A stretch of 64,000 nt of DNA from Marinobacter sp. C7 (GTDB lineage: Bacteria > Pseudomonadota > Gammaproteobacteria > Pseudomonadales > Oleiphilaceae): contig NZ_JAKQZH010000002.1 of assembly GCF_022343555.1 (NCBI RefSeq), positions 682,001-746,000 on the forward strand, given 5' to 3'. Of this stretch, positions 44,787 through 53,239 are shown piece after piece (within the stretch, counting starts at the first letter, position 1; every line of letters starts with the position of its first letter). The translations under genes and the position numbers were made by a program. Under the pieces are notes generated by a model. The model was not told where the DNA came from. It saw only the letters and a program-made list of their open reading frames with translations, and did not search any database.

Positions 44787-46097
44787 TTACCAACAGATGC
44801 CTTCGAGCACGTCGTTGGTGGTGGTTTTCATGAAGCCCACCAGGTCCACGACCCGCTTGCCTTCGGGCACGTCGGCGATGACGGTTTCGAACAGCTCGTC
44901 ATTGTTGCCGACCACCAGTACATCGCCATGCTCGATGACGCCCCGGAGATCACCGTCCATCAGGTTCGAGAGATGGGGGATCTTCTGATTGATGTAGTCG
45001 CGGTTGGCGCCATAAGTGCGGGCGTAATCCACGTTGCGATCGAAGATCCGAAGGTCGTAGCCCTTGCCGATAAGAAGCTCGGCAAGCTCCACCAGGGGGC
45101 TTTCCCGAAGGTCGTCGGTGTTGGCCTTGAAGCTCAGGCCCAGCATGCTGATCTTGCGACGGCCGTAGCCGGTGACAATATTGAAGGCCTTGGCCACCTG
45201 TTCGTTGTTGCTGCTCATGATGGAGCTGAGCAGGGGATGTTTGACGTCCATCTGGCTGGCCCGATAGGTCAGGGCGCGGACATCCTTGGGCAGGCAGGAG
45301 CCGCCGAAGGCAAAGCCGGGACGCATGTAGTAACGGGAGATGTTCAGCTTGTTGTCCACGCACATCACGTCCATGACATCACGGCCGTCGACGCCCATGG
45401 ACTTGGCGATGTTGCCGATTTCATTGGCGAAACTGACCTTGGTGGCGTGCCAGACATTGCAGGTGTACTTGATCATTTCCGCCACTTCGATGGGCTTGCG
45501 GATCAGAGGTGCGTCCAGGTCACCATAGAGTTCCGCGAGCAGCTCACCGGAGCGGTCGTCGAGCTGTCCGATGACGGTCATGGGCGGGTGGTCATAGTCC
45601 TTGATAGCGGTACTCTCGCGGAGGAATTCCGGGTTGACGCACACACCGAAGTCCTGGCCAGCGATTTTGCCGGAGGTTTCCTGCAGGATCGGGATGACCA
45701 CATCCCGCACCGTGCCGGGCAGTACGGTGCTACGAACCACCACCAGGTGCCAGCTGTCCTTCTCGCGCAAGGCTGTGCCGATGTCCCGGGAAACCTTCTC
45801 AACAAAGGTCAGGTCCAGGTCACCATTGGGTTTGCTGGGGGTGCCCACGCAGATCATGGACATTTCGCTGTCCATGACTGCGGCAAATCCTTCGGTCGTG
45901 CCCGCGATGCGGTTTGCCTCAACACCCTCACCCAGCAGCTCCTCAAGCCCCGGTTCCACAATCGGCGACTTACCCTTGTTGATCAGGTCGATCTTGACCG
46001 GGGACACGTCCACCCCGATGACCTCATGGCCGCGACGGGCCAGGCTCGCCGTACAAACGGCACCCACATAACCCAGACCAAAAATGCTTACTCGCAT
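44787..46097 (-). CDS. algD: GDP-mannose 6-dehydrogenase AlgD
   Basis: A 436-residue enzyme, the same length as Pseudomonas AlgD. The NAD Rossmann motif is [15 protein letters not shown], and the catalytic Cys268 is in [15 protein letters not shown]. It makes GDP-mannuronate in two NAD-dependent oxidations, the committed step to alginate. It is the first gene of the 13-gene operon. AAGGGAG lies before the ATG, and a 665-base AT-rich upstream region probably carries its control sites. Confidence 0.94.
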   Translation of the reverse strand: MRVSIFGLGYVGAVCTASLARRGHEVIGVDVSPVKIDLINKGKSPIVEPGLEELLGEGVEANRIAGTTEGFAAVMDSEMSMICVGTPSKPNGDLDLTFVEKVSRDIGTALREKDSWHLVVVRSTVLPGTVRDVVIPILQETSGKIAGQDFGVCVNPEFLRESTAIKDYDHPPMTVIGQLDDRSGELLAELYGDLDAPLIRKPIEVAEMIKYTCNVWHATKVSFANEIGNIAKSMGVDGRDVMDVMCVDNKLNISRYYMRPGFAFGGSCLPKDVRALTYRASQMDVKHPLLSSIMSSNNEQVAKAFNIVTGYGRRKISMLGLSFKANTDDLRESPLVELAELLIGKGYDLRIFDRNVDYARTYGANRDYINQKIPHLSNLMDGDLRGVIEHGDVLVVGNNDELFETVIADVPEGKRVVDLVGFMKTTTNDVLEGICW

Positions 46098-46762
46098 GGC
46101 TATCTGCTCCCTTGTTGTTCCGGAAAGGTTTCCCCGTATTGCCGGTTTCGGCGTTACTTTCCGAAAAACGTCAAAAAAATGGTGTTTATGAGGTTGTCTG
46201 CCAAAGCCGATCAGCCCTGGCGTTCCTCCTGCAGAAAAAACGAACAGTCCCTATGTCTTTGGGTGGTCAGGTTCTGAACAGCTTTCCGCAGTCCTTTTGC
46301 TGTTTCGGGCCCAGGAAAAATCTTCTACGCTGGCCCTGAAACAGTTTTAAAACGTACAGAAACAAATGATTAAATGCCTGTTACACAATGATAATTTTGA
46401 TTTGTAGCGACGATTTACATGTAGATTTTTGTGAGTGAGGTCGAGGTTGACAGGTGCTATCCAACTGGTTGATTTCCGGTCGGGTGAGAGGCGAGAGCGT
46501 CGCGTTTGATGGCACAAATGAACGTCAAATAATTGACGAATGGGGTGTCAGCAAATTCTTTTTATCTATGGTTTCGGGCGGGATCATTTCAAAAATGTCT
46601 TAAAATTTCCGTTCTTTCCGGGAACTTTCTGAACCGTTTCCTAATAGTCATCTCCGGGGTGGATCTTTTTTCCAGGTTTGTCGTGTCCGCGCACCCCCGA
46701 TTGAAATTGGGGCTTGAATATTTCGAGCGCTCGTTCTATTTTTGCCTTCCGGAGGTCGAGAT
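46098..46762. other. Long AT-rich gap between divergent algD and the SDR gene
   Basis: No convincing gene lies here. The stretch is clearly more AT-rich than its neighbours, most so at about 46330-46440 and 46500-46610. Visible elements are the inverted repeats at 46523-46538 (CGTCAA/TTGACG) and GTTTTAAAAC at 46343-46352. It is expected to hold the algD promoter on the minus strand and the SDR promoter on the plus strand. I found no GAACTT, the sigma-22 (AlgU) -35 element, on the minus strand; one occurs on the plus strand at 46622-46627. Confidence 0.6.
46523..46538. promoter_or_regulatory. Inverted repeat, possible operator, upstream of algD
   Basis: CGTCAA-ATAA-TTGACG is a perfect 6+4+6 palindrome in the AT-rich gap, about 425 bases before algD and 225 bases before the SDR gene. 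It has the size of a dimeric regulator site but matches no site I can name. Confidence 0.35.
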
Positions 46763-47563
46763 ATGAACAATTCCAATAACGCGAACCCTGGTAATACAAA
46801 CTGGTCCCTGGGCGTTGACGGTAAGATCGCCCTGGTCACCGGAGCCGCCGGCGGTCTGGGTCACAGCTTTACCCGGTGCCTGCTCGAGGCCGGTGCCACA
46901 GTCATTGTGAGTGGCCGCCGCCGCGAGGCGCTGGAGTCCCTGAAGAGCGAATTTCCAGAATATTCCGGTCGGATCCATGTGGTCACCATGGATGTCACCG
47001 ACGAGGCGAGTGTCACCGAAGCCTTCGACACCATGGCCGATGACGTCGGCATCCCGGATGTGGTGGTCTCCAATGCCGGTGTTGCCACCAGCAAGAAAGC
47101 ACTGGACCTGACCGGCTCCGACTGGGACCGGGTAGTCGACACCAACCTCAAGGGCTGCTGGCTGGTCTGTAACGAGGCGGCCCGCCGTCTGTCCGCCATC
47201 AACAAGGGCGGCAGTATCATCATGATTTCTTCCATTCTCGGTCATCGCGTGGCTGGCAACGTAGCGCCCTATGCGGCGGCCAAGGCCGGTGTTGAGCAGC
47301 TGACCCGGGCGCTCGCGCTGGAGTGGGCGCGGTACGGTATTCGCGTAAATGCGTTGGCACCGGGCTACATCGAGACCGATCTGAACCGAGACTTTTTCGC
47401 CAGTGAGCCCGGCCAGAAGATGATTCGCCGCATTCCCCAGCGTCGCCTTGGGCAGGCGAGGGATCTGAGCGGCCCCTTACTGCTGCTGGCCTCAGACTAT
47501 TCCGACTACATGACCGGCAGCACTCTCGTGGTGGATGGCGGACATCTTCAATCCTCGCTGTAA
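46763..47563 (+). CDS. Short-chain dehydrogenase/reductase (LvaD-like by context)
   Basis: A 266-residue classical SDR. The cofactor motif TGAAGGLG is at residues 26-33, with SNAG at about 103-106, Ser156/157 and the YxxxK pair Tyr170/Lys174. GGAGG (46751-46755) precedes ATG 46763. It starts a run of genes that match the levulinate route, in which the SDR LvaD reduces levulinyl-CoA to 4-hydroxyvaleryl-CoA. A role in interconverting a 4-keto- and 4-hydroxyacyl-CoA is inferred from that context; the SDR fold alone does not set the substrate. Confidence 0.85.
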   Translation: MNNSNNANPGNTNWSLGVDGKIALVTGAAGGLGHSFTRCLLEAGATVIVSGRRREALESLKSEFPEYSGRIHVVTMDVTDEASVTEAFDTMADDVGIPDVVVSNAGVATSKKALDLTGSDWDRVVDTNLKGCWLVCNEAARRLSAINKGGSIIMISSILGHRVAGNVAPYAAAKAGVEQLTRALALEWARYGIRVNALAPGYIETDLNRDFFASEPGQKMIRRIPQRRLGQARDLSGPLLLLASDYSDYMTGSTLVVDGGHLQSSL

Positions 47564-47573
47564 GGAGCAGGCT

Positions 47574-48779
47574 GTGGACTTTAATCTGAACCCCAGGAAC
47601 GAGTCATACCGGAAACGCATCCGGGACTTTGTGGAGCAGGAGCTGTTGCCGCTGGAACAGAACCCGGAGGCGTACGACGAGCACGAAAACATTGCGCCGG
47701 AACATCTGGAGCAGATGCGCGCCAAGGCCAGGCAGCAGGGCCTTTGGTGCCTGCAGATTCCGGAGCATCTCGGTGGCCAGGGCCTGGATATCCAGGGTAT
47801 GGCAGCCTGCTACGAGGAAATGAACCGGTCCATCTTCGGGCCGGTGGTGTTCAACTCAGCGGCCCCGGACGACGGCAACATGATCGTGCTGGCCAAGGTT
47901 GCCACCGAGGCCCAGCAGGAGCGTTGGCTCAAGCCCATCATCGAGGGAAAAGTCCGGTCGTCCTTCGCCATGACAGAGCCACCTCCCGGCTGTGGCTCGG
48001 ACCCCGGGATGATGCAGACCACCGCAACCCGCAAGGGCGACCGCTGGGTGATCCATGGTCACAAGCATTACATTACCGGGGCCGGTGAGGCGTCCCATTT
48101 CATCCTGATTGCCCGCACCTCCGAAGACACCCGCAAGGGGCTCAGTGCCTTCATGTTCCACAAGGACGATCCGGGCTGGGAAGTGGTCCGGCGTATTCCG
48201 ATCATGGGGCCGGAGGAACACGGTGGTCACTGTGAGATCCGCTTCGACGGTCTGGAAATTCCCGATGAGAACCGGCTCATGGAAGTGGGCGATGGCCTCA
48301 AGCTGACCCAGATCCGCCTGGGTACGGCCCGCCTGACTCATTGCATGCGCTGGCTGGGGCTGGCCCGTCGTTCCCTGGAAATCGCCACCGACTATGTCGA
48401 GAAGCGCGAATCCTTCGGTCAGACCCTGGCCCAGCGTGAAGGTGTGCAGTGGTTGCTCGGCGAGGCCGCCATGGAGATCCAGATTGGCCGTCTGCTGACC
48501 ATGCACGCCGCGTGGAAGCTGGATCAGGGCGATTTTGCCCGCAAGGAAGTGTCCATGGCCAAGGTCGCCGTGGCGGATACCCTGCATAAGTCAGTCGATA
48601 CTGCGATCCAGCTGTGTGGCGCCCGGGGCTATTCCAAGGACACTCCGCTGGAGTGGATCTACCGTTATGCCCGCCAGGCGCGTCTGGTGGACGGTGCCTC
48701 GGAAGTACACAAGATGGTGTTCTCGAAGCTGTTGTTGTCCGAGCGAACTGACTTCTGGCACTGGGGAGTGAAGCCCTGA
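47574..48779 (+). CDS. Acyl-CoA dehydrogenase family protein, ACAD10/11-LvaC-like
   Basis: A 401-residue flavoprotein of acyl-CoA dehydrogenase fold: FAMTEPPPGCGSDPGMMQTT, HKHYITGAGEASHFILIA, KRESFGQTLAQREGVQWLL and AIQLCGARGYSKDTPLEWIY. Where ordinary acyl-CoA dehydrogenases have the catalytic Glu in YEGTS, this protein has Asp373 in RLVDGASEVHK, like the ADGPDEVH I recall for ACAD10/11. Those enzymes, and P. putida LvaC, act on 4-phosphoacyl-CoA and eliminate the phosphate. GTG 47574 follows TAAGGAG. The stop overlaps the kinase start by 1 base. Confidence 0.88.
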   Translation: MDFNLNPRNESYRKRIRDFVEQELLPLEQNPEAYDEHENIAPEHLEQMRAKARQQGLWCLQIPEHLGGQGLDIQGMAACYEEMNRSIFGPVVFNSAAPDDGNMIVLAKVATEAQQERWLKPIIEGKVRSSFAMTEPPPGCGSDPGMMQTTATRKGDRWVIHGHKHYITGAGEASHFILIARTSEDTRKGLSAFMFHKDDPGWEVVRRIPIMGPEEHGGHCEIRFDGLEIPDENRLMEVGDGLKLTQIRLGTARLTHCMRWLGLARRSLEIATDYVEKRESFGQTLAQREGVQWLLGEAAMEIQIGRLLTMHAAWKLDQGDFARKEVSMAKVAVADTLHKSVDTAIQLCGARGYSKDTPLEWIYRYARQARLVDGASEVHKMVFSKLLLSERTDFWHWGVKP

Positions 48780-49804
48780 TGTCTTCCCTGGCTGACACCT
48801 TCAGCAATTTTGTCGCCCGGCAGACCGGAGCCCGCAGCGTGCGGGTCATCGAGTTCGACAAGCTCTCCGGGGGCGCCATCCAGGACAACTTCGGGTTAAC
48901 GCTGGAGCTGGAGGGCGGTGACCGGCCGGGCCGGCAGGCATTCGTAGTCCGTCAGGACGCACCCTCCGGGGTGGCGGAAAGTCTGTCCCGGCCCGAGGAA
49001 TTCCGGGTTCTGCAAGCCGCGTTCAAAGCCGGCGTAACGGCTCCGGAACCGCTGTGGCTATGCGAGGACAGGGAAGTCAGCGGCCGGGTGTTCTACGTCA
49101 TGACCCGGGCGTCCGGCAGCGCCTCACCACGCAAGCTGGTTAAAGGCGGTCTTACCGAAGACCAACGCCGGCACCTGGTACGTCGCCTCGGTGCCGAGCT
49201 GGCCCGGCTGCACACGGTGCGGCCACCAATGGATTCGCTGGCTTTTCTTGAGATGCCGGAAGCGAACAATCCGGCGTTAAGCCGGGTAGCGCTTTACCGC
49301 GGCTACCTCGAGGAAATCGCCGAGCCGCACCCGGTACTCGAATGGGCGCTGAACTGGCTGGCAGACAACGCTCCCGAACCGGGCCCGATCGTTCTGTGCC
49401 ACTGCGATTTCCGCACCGGCAACTACATGGTGGATGGCGACGAGCTGACCGCTGTCCTGGACTGGGAGTTCACGTCCTGGAGCGACCCCTGCGAGGACCT
49501 GGGCTGGCTCTGTTGCCGCAGCTGGCGTTTCGGCGCTGATGACCGGGAAGTCGGTGGAGTCGGCGACAAGGAGGATCTTCTGGCCAGTTACCGGGAGGTG
49601 AGTGGTGTTGATGTGGATCCGGCAGTGGTCAGCTACTGGGAAGTCATGGCGCTGGTGCGCTGGGCCCTGATCGCGTTGCAGCAGGCGCGCCGGCACATGT
49701 CCGGCGAGCAGCGCTCGCTGGAACTGGCCCTCACCGGGCGCATGGTGGCCCAGATGGAATACGACCTGCTGAACCAGATTCCGGAATTGGAGGAGGGGCA
49801 ATGA
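48779..49804 (+). CDS. APH-fold phosphotransferase (LvaA/ACAD10-kinase-like)
   Basis: A 341-residue kinase of the aminoglycoside-phosphotransferase fold. The catalytic loop is HCDFRTGN (His208, Asp210, Asn215) and the metal-binding Asp is Asp228 in LDWEFTSWSDPCEDLGW. It is placed between an ACAD10/11-like gene and a DUF6285 gene, so antibiotic modification is very unlikely. In the P. putida levulinate pathway the matching pair LvaA-LvaB phosphorylates the 4-hydroxyl of 4-hydroxyvaleryl-CoA. The same reaction on a related substrate is inferred. It overlaps both neighbours (1 and 4 bases). Confidence 0.88.
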   Translation: MSSLADTFSNFVARQTGARSVRVIEFDKLSGGAIQDNFGLTLELEGGDRPGRQAFVVRQDAPSGVAESLSRPEEFRVLQAAFKAGVTAPEPLWLCEDREVSGRVFYVMTRASGSASPRKLVKGGLTEDQRRHLVRRLGAELARLHTVRPPMDSLAFLEMPEANNPALSRVALYRGYLEEIAEPHPVLEWALNWLADNAPEPGPIVLCHCDFRTGNYMVDGDELTAVLDWEFTSWSDPCEDLGWLCCRSWRFGADDREVGGVGDKEDLLASYREVSGVDVDPAVVSYWEVMALVRWALIALQQARRHMSGEQRSLELALTGRMVAQMEYDLLNQIPELEEGQ

Positions 49805-50163
49805 TCAACGACCCGGATACCCGAGATCTGCTGACCGAGGCCCGCGAGGTACTCCTGGATTCGCTGGCCCCGGGACTGGCGGGTGAGCAGAAATACCAGG
49901 CTTTGATGATCGCCAACGCCATGGGCATGGCCATCCGGGAAATCGAGCAGCGGGCTGAGGGTGAGCCCGAAGCCACCGACCGGGTGCTGTCACAGTTCCT
50001 GGCGGGCCACCAGTTGCCGGATGACCCCTTGCAGGGTGAGCAGACCCTGGCCCGGGCCCTCCGCGAGCGCAGCCTCGATGGCGATGATCCGGAACTGAGA
50101 TCGGTCCTGAGAGGCCTTACGGAGGCCCGTTTGCGAATCAACAATCCGGGCTTTCTGAAGTAA
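49801..50163 (+). CDS. DUF6285 small protein (LvaB-like partner of the kinase)
   Basis: A 120-residue, helical, acidic cytoplasmic protein with no signal peptide or membrane segment: VLLDSLAPGLAGEQKYQALM and ANAMGMAIREIEQR, ending GLTEARLRINNPGFLK. I place it in DUF6285, a family usually encoded next to APH-fold kinases. In P. putida the small protein LvaB is needed for LvaA kinase activity; I believe this is its counterpart, from size and position. It overlaps the kinase gene by 4 bases, consistent with a stable complex. Confidence 0.78.
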   Translation: MINDPDTRDLLTEAREVLLDSLAPGLAGEQKYQALMIANAMGMAIREIEQRAEGEPEATDRVLSQFLAGHQLPDDPLQGEQTLARALRERSLDGDDPELRSVLRGLTEARLRINNPGFLK

Positions 50164-50188
50164 TCCGGACAGTCCAACACGGTGCGAT

Positions 50189-51808
50189 ATGAACAAGTAC
50201 AAGTACAAGAACCTGAACAAGACCGCCGCCAATCATTCCGCCCTGACACCGCTGACCCTGCTGCAGCGCTCCGCGCGGGTCTACCCGGACAAGCAGGCAG
50301 TCATCGACGATGACATGAACCTGTCCTATCGGGACCTGTATCGCCGTTGCCGGCAGATGGCGGACGCCTTGCGCGCCCGGGGCATTTCGCCTGGTGATAC
50401 CGTCGCGATCCTGTGCCCCAATAGCCATGAGATGCTCGAGTCCCACTACTCGGTGCCTATGGCCGGGGCGGTACTGAATGCCATCAACATCCGTCTGGAC
50501 GCGGGCACCCTGTCATTTATTCTGGCCCATGGCGAGGCCCGGGTCCTGTTCTACGACACCCAGTGGGAAAACCAGGTCCGGGCCGCGATTGCCGAACTGG
50601 AGGTGCCACCGCTGCTGGTGGCCATCGAGCGCAAGGCCGGTCCCAGCGAAGGCCTGGCCGAACTGGACTATGAGTCCCTGCTGGCGGAGGGCGACCCGGA
50701 GTCAGCCTGGACGCAGCCGGACGACGAGTGGGACGCCATCACCCTGAACTACACCTCCGGTACCACCGGTAACCCCAAGGGCGTGGTCTATCACCACCGC
50801 GGGGGCTATCTGGCCGCGATGTCGAACGCCATGGCCTTCGATATGACCGCGGAGACCGTCTACCTGTGGACCCTGCCCATGTTTCACTGCAACGGCTGGG
50901 CCTATACATGGGCAATTACCGCCGTCGGTGGCACTCACGTCTGCCTGCGGGAGGTGGATACCCGGGAGATCTATCGCCGGATCGAGGACTATGGCGTAAC
51001 CCACATGTGTGGCGCCCCGGTGGTGATGAACATGCTGGTGCAGGATCTCGGTCGCGAGAATCTGACCCTCTCACGGTGCGCCCGTTTTGCCCTTGGCGGC
51101 GCGGCGCCCCCCAGCAGTGTGATTCGCAAGGCGGAGGAAATCGGTTTCGAGATCACCCACCTCTATGGCCTGACCGAAACCTTCGGCCCCTCCACCCTGT
51201 GCGTGCCTCAGCCGGAATGGCAGGAACTGCCGCTGGAAGAGCGGGCCGTGAAGATGTCCCGGCAGGGGGTCCCCACCCACGGACTGGACGACGTGGACAT
51301 CCTGGATATGACCAGTGGCGAGCCGGTGCCGGCCGATGGCAAGACCATGGGCGAGATCTGCATCCGGGGTAACACGGTGATGAAAGGCTATCTCAAGAAC
51401 CCGGGTGCTACCGACAAGGCCTTCCGGGATGGCTGGTTTCATACTGGCGATCTGGCAGTCATGCACCCCGACCGCTACGTCGAAATCCGGGATCGGGCCA
51501 AGGATGTGATTATCTCCGGCGGTGAGAATATCTCCAGCCTCGAGGTGGAGGAGGTTCTGTATCGCCATCCGAAAGTTTCCGAAGCGGCAGTGGTAGCCAT
51601 GCCCGACGAGAAATGGGGCGAGGTGCCCTGTGCTTTCGTCAATCCTGTCGATGGCGGTGAGGAGCTGACCGCCGAGGACATCATTGCCTTTTGCCGGGAC
51701 AACATGGCGCATTTCAAGGCGCCGCGGAAGGTGGTGCTGGGCGAGCTGCCCAAGACTGCCACCGGCAAGATCCGCAAGAACATTCTCCGGGACTCCCTGT
51801 CCCGATGA
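50189..51808 (+). CDS. AMP-forming acyl-CoA synthetase (LvaE-like by context)
   Basis: A 539-residue ANL-superfamily ligase. The P-loop is YTSGTTGNPKGVVYHHRG, the A5 block is LYGLTETFGP, the hinge is WFHTGDLAVMHPDRYVEIRDR followed by KDVIISGGENISSLEVEEV, and the catalytic Lys is in PKTATGKIRKNILRD. It activates a carboxylic acid to its CoA thioester. It closes the five-gene lva-like set; the substrate is presumably the acid imported by the following ABC transporter. The ribosome site before ATG 50189 is weak. Confidence 0.9.
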   Translation: MNKYKYKNLNKTAANHSALTPLTLLQRSARVYPDKQAVIDDDMNLSYRDLYRRCRQMADALRARGISPGDTVAILCPNSHEMLESHYSVPMAGAVLNAINIRLDAGTLSFILAHGEARVLFYDTQWENQVRAAIAELEVPPLLVAIERKAGPSEGLAELDYESLLAEGDPESAWTQPDDEWDAITLNYTSGTTGNPKGVVYHHRGGYLAAMSNAMAFDMTAETVYLWTLPMFHCNGWAYTWAITAVGGTHVCLREVDTREIYRRIEDYGVTHMCGAPVVMNMLVQDLGRENLTLSRCARFALGGAAPPSSVIRKAEEIGFEITHLYGLTETFGPSTLCVPQPEWQELPLEERAVKMSRQGVPTHGLDDVDILDMTSGEPVPADGKTMGEICIRGNTVMKGYLKNPGATDKAFRDGWFHTGDLAVMHPDRYVEIRDRAKDVIISGGENISSLEVEEVLYRHPKVSEAAVVAMPDEKWGEVPCAFVNPVDGGEELTAEDIIAFCRDNMAHFKAPRKVVLGELPKTATGKIRKNILRDSLSR

Positions 51809-51938
51809 TCGGGCTGACCATGGTCAGCAGGAGGTTGCGATAGCGCGAACAACGCACTCAGACCTACGAAAACCGGCCCCGATGTAACGGGCCTGAAAGT
51901 TCCAGTGACAACAAAGACAAGAACACAGGAGCAATACC

Positions 51939-53162
51939 ATGAAAACAACAAGCATGAAGAAACTGCTGGTTGCGATGACCGCAGCCGCGACCCTTGGCAC
52001 TGCTGGTACCAGCTACGCAGAGGATCCGATCCGGATTGGTGGTATCTACATCCTCTCGGGCAGCGCCTCCACCTACGGTGAGTTTGCCCAGAAGGGTATT
52101 GACCTCGCAGTGAGTGAAATCAATGCCTCCGGCGGCATCCTCGGGCGCCAGGTGGAAATGATCTACGAGGACAGCCAGGGCAAGGCCTCGGTGGCCATCC
52201 AGGCTGCGCGGAAACTGGTCTACTCGGAGAATGCCGATGCCCTCGTGGGTCTGGACAGCTCGGGTGTCGCCCAGGGCATGGTGCCGACCATGCCGGAGCT
52301 TCAGAAGCCTCTCATCATTACCCACGCGGCTACGCCGGATGTTACCGGCAAGCTCTGTAATCCGTTCACCTACCGCATCAGTGTCAACGTGGCCCAGAAC
52401 ATGAAGGCTGCCGCGCTGGTCGCTGCCGAGACCGATGCCACCAACTGGACCACCATCGGCCCGGACTACGCGTTCGGACACCAGTCCTGGGAATTTTTCG
52501 GTAATTATCTGAAGGAGATCAAGCCGGACGTAAACCTGATGTCCGAGACCAATTTCCCACGTTTTGGTGCCGAGGACTTTACCCCGTTCATTGACCGGGT
52601 GATGAATTCCGATGCTGAGGGGGTTCTTATCTCGGTGTGGGGTGGCGATCTGGTTAACTTCATCCGCCAGGCCAACACCCGCGGCTTCTTCGACAAGGAT
52701 ATGGAAGTCATGTTCACGGTCGGCGCGGCGACGGAGGTTCTCTCCGCGCTGGGTGAGGAAATGCCGGAAGGGGTCCACCTTTCAACCCGGTATTGGTACG
52801 ACGCCTATGACAACGAGGTGAATGATCGCTTCGTCAAAGCCTACGTTGATGCCTATGGCACAGCGCCCAGCTACAACGCCGAAGGTGCCTATGCTGCGAT
52901 CTACGCCTACAAGCAGGCTATGGAAGCGGCCGGTACGACTGAGGGCTCTGCGGTTGCCGCGGCGCTCAGTGGCATGAGCATGGATGCGCCGAACGGCAAG
53001 GTGACGTTCCGGGCAGGAGATCACCAGGCCATGGTCAGCCCGAACTGGGGCGTTTCAGGCCCGATGGATTCCGAGCTCGGTATCCGGAGCCTGACCAACC
53101 TGCAGATCTTCGACGGCGAGAAAGTAGCCCGCACCATTGAAGAGACCGGTTGCAAGCTCTGA
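51939..53162 (+). CDS. Liv-type ABC transporter substrate-binding protein
   Basis: A 407-residue periplasmic binding protein of the branched-chain amino-acid/amide group, with a signal peptide ending near GTSYAED (residue 27). Typical blocks are GGIYILSGSASTYGEFAQKG, ASGGILGRQVEMIYEDSQG and PDYAFGHQSWEFFGNYLKE. AGGAG lies before ATG 51939. The same group includes binders of aromatic, short-chain and hydroxy acids. The surrounding CoA-ligase genes argue for a carboxylic acid rather than leucine. A strong hairpin follows its stop codon. Confidence 0.9.
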   Translation: MKTTSMKKLLVAMTAAATLGTAGTSYAEDPIRIGGIYILSGSASTYGEFAQKGIDLAVSEINASGGILGRQVEMIYEDSQGKASVAIQAARKLVYSENADALVGLDSSGVAQGMVPTMPELQKPLIITHAATPDVTGKLCNPFTYRISVNVAQNMKAAALVAAETDATNWTTIGPDYAFGHQSWEFFGNYLKEIKPDVNLMSETNFPRFGAEDFTPFIDRVMNSDAEGVLISVWGGDLVNFIRQANTRGFFDKDMEVMFTVGAATEVLSALGEEMPEGVHLSTRYWYDAYDNEVNDRFVKAYVDAYGTAPSYNAEGAYAAIYAYKQAMEAAGTTEGSAVAAALSGMSMDAPNGKVTFRAGDHQAMVSPNWGVSGPMDSELGIRSLTNLQIFDGEKVARTIEETGCKL

Positions 53163-53184
53163 TCCCATCCTTTTTAAAGCTTGC

Positions 53185-53210
53185 CGTGGCGCCCTTTCGG
53201 GGGCGCCACG
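53185..53210 (+). promoter_or_regulatory. Hairpin between the Liv binding-protein gene and livH
   Basis: CGTGGCGCCC (53185-53194) pairs perfectly with GGGCGCCACG (53201-53210) around a 6-base loop, 22 bases after the binding-protein stop. No T-run follows (AAACCGG). As at teaA-teaB, it probably lets the binding protein be made in excess of the membrane subunits. Confidence 0.7.
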
Positions 53211-53239
53211 AAACCGGCCCTAACGTAATGAGGTAATCC

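Noticed and set aside
46622..46627. GAACTT, a possible AlgU/sigma-E -35 element in the algD gap
   Set aside because: It reads toward the SDR gene, not algD, and no TCTGA-like -10 follows at 16-17 bases.
48779..49804. Aminoglycoside resistance kinase
   Set aside because: It has the APH fold, but its operon of ACAD, DUF6285 and CoA-ligase genes fits the LvaA/ACAD10 kinase role, not drug resistance.
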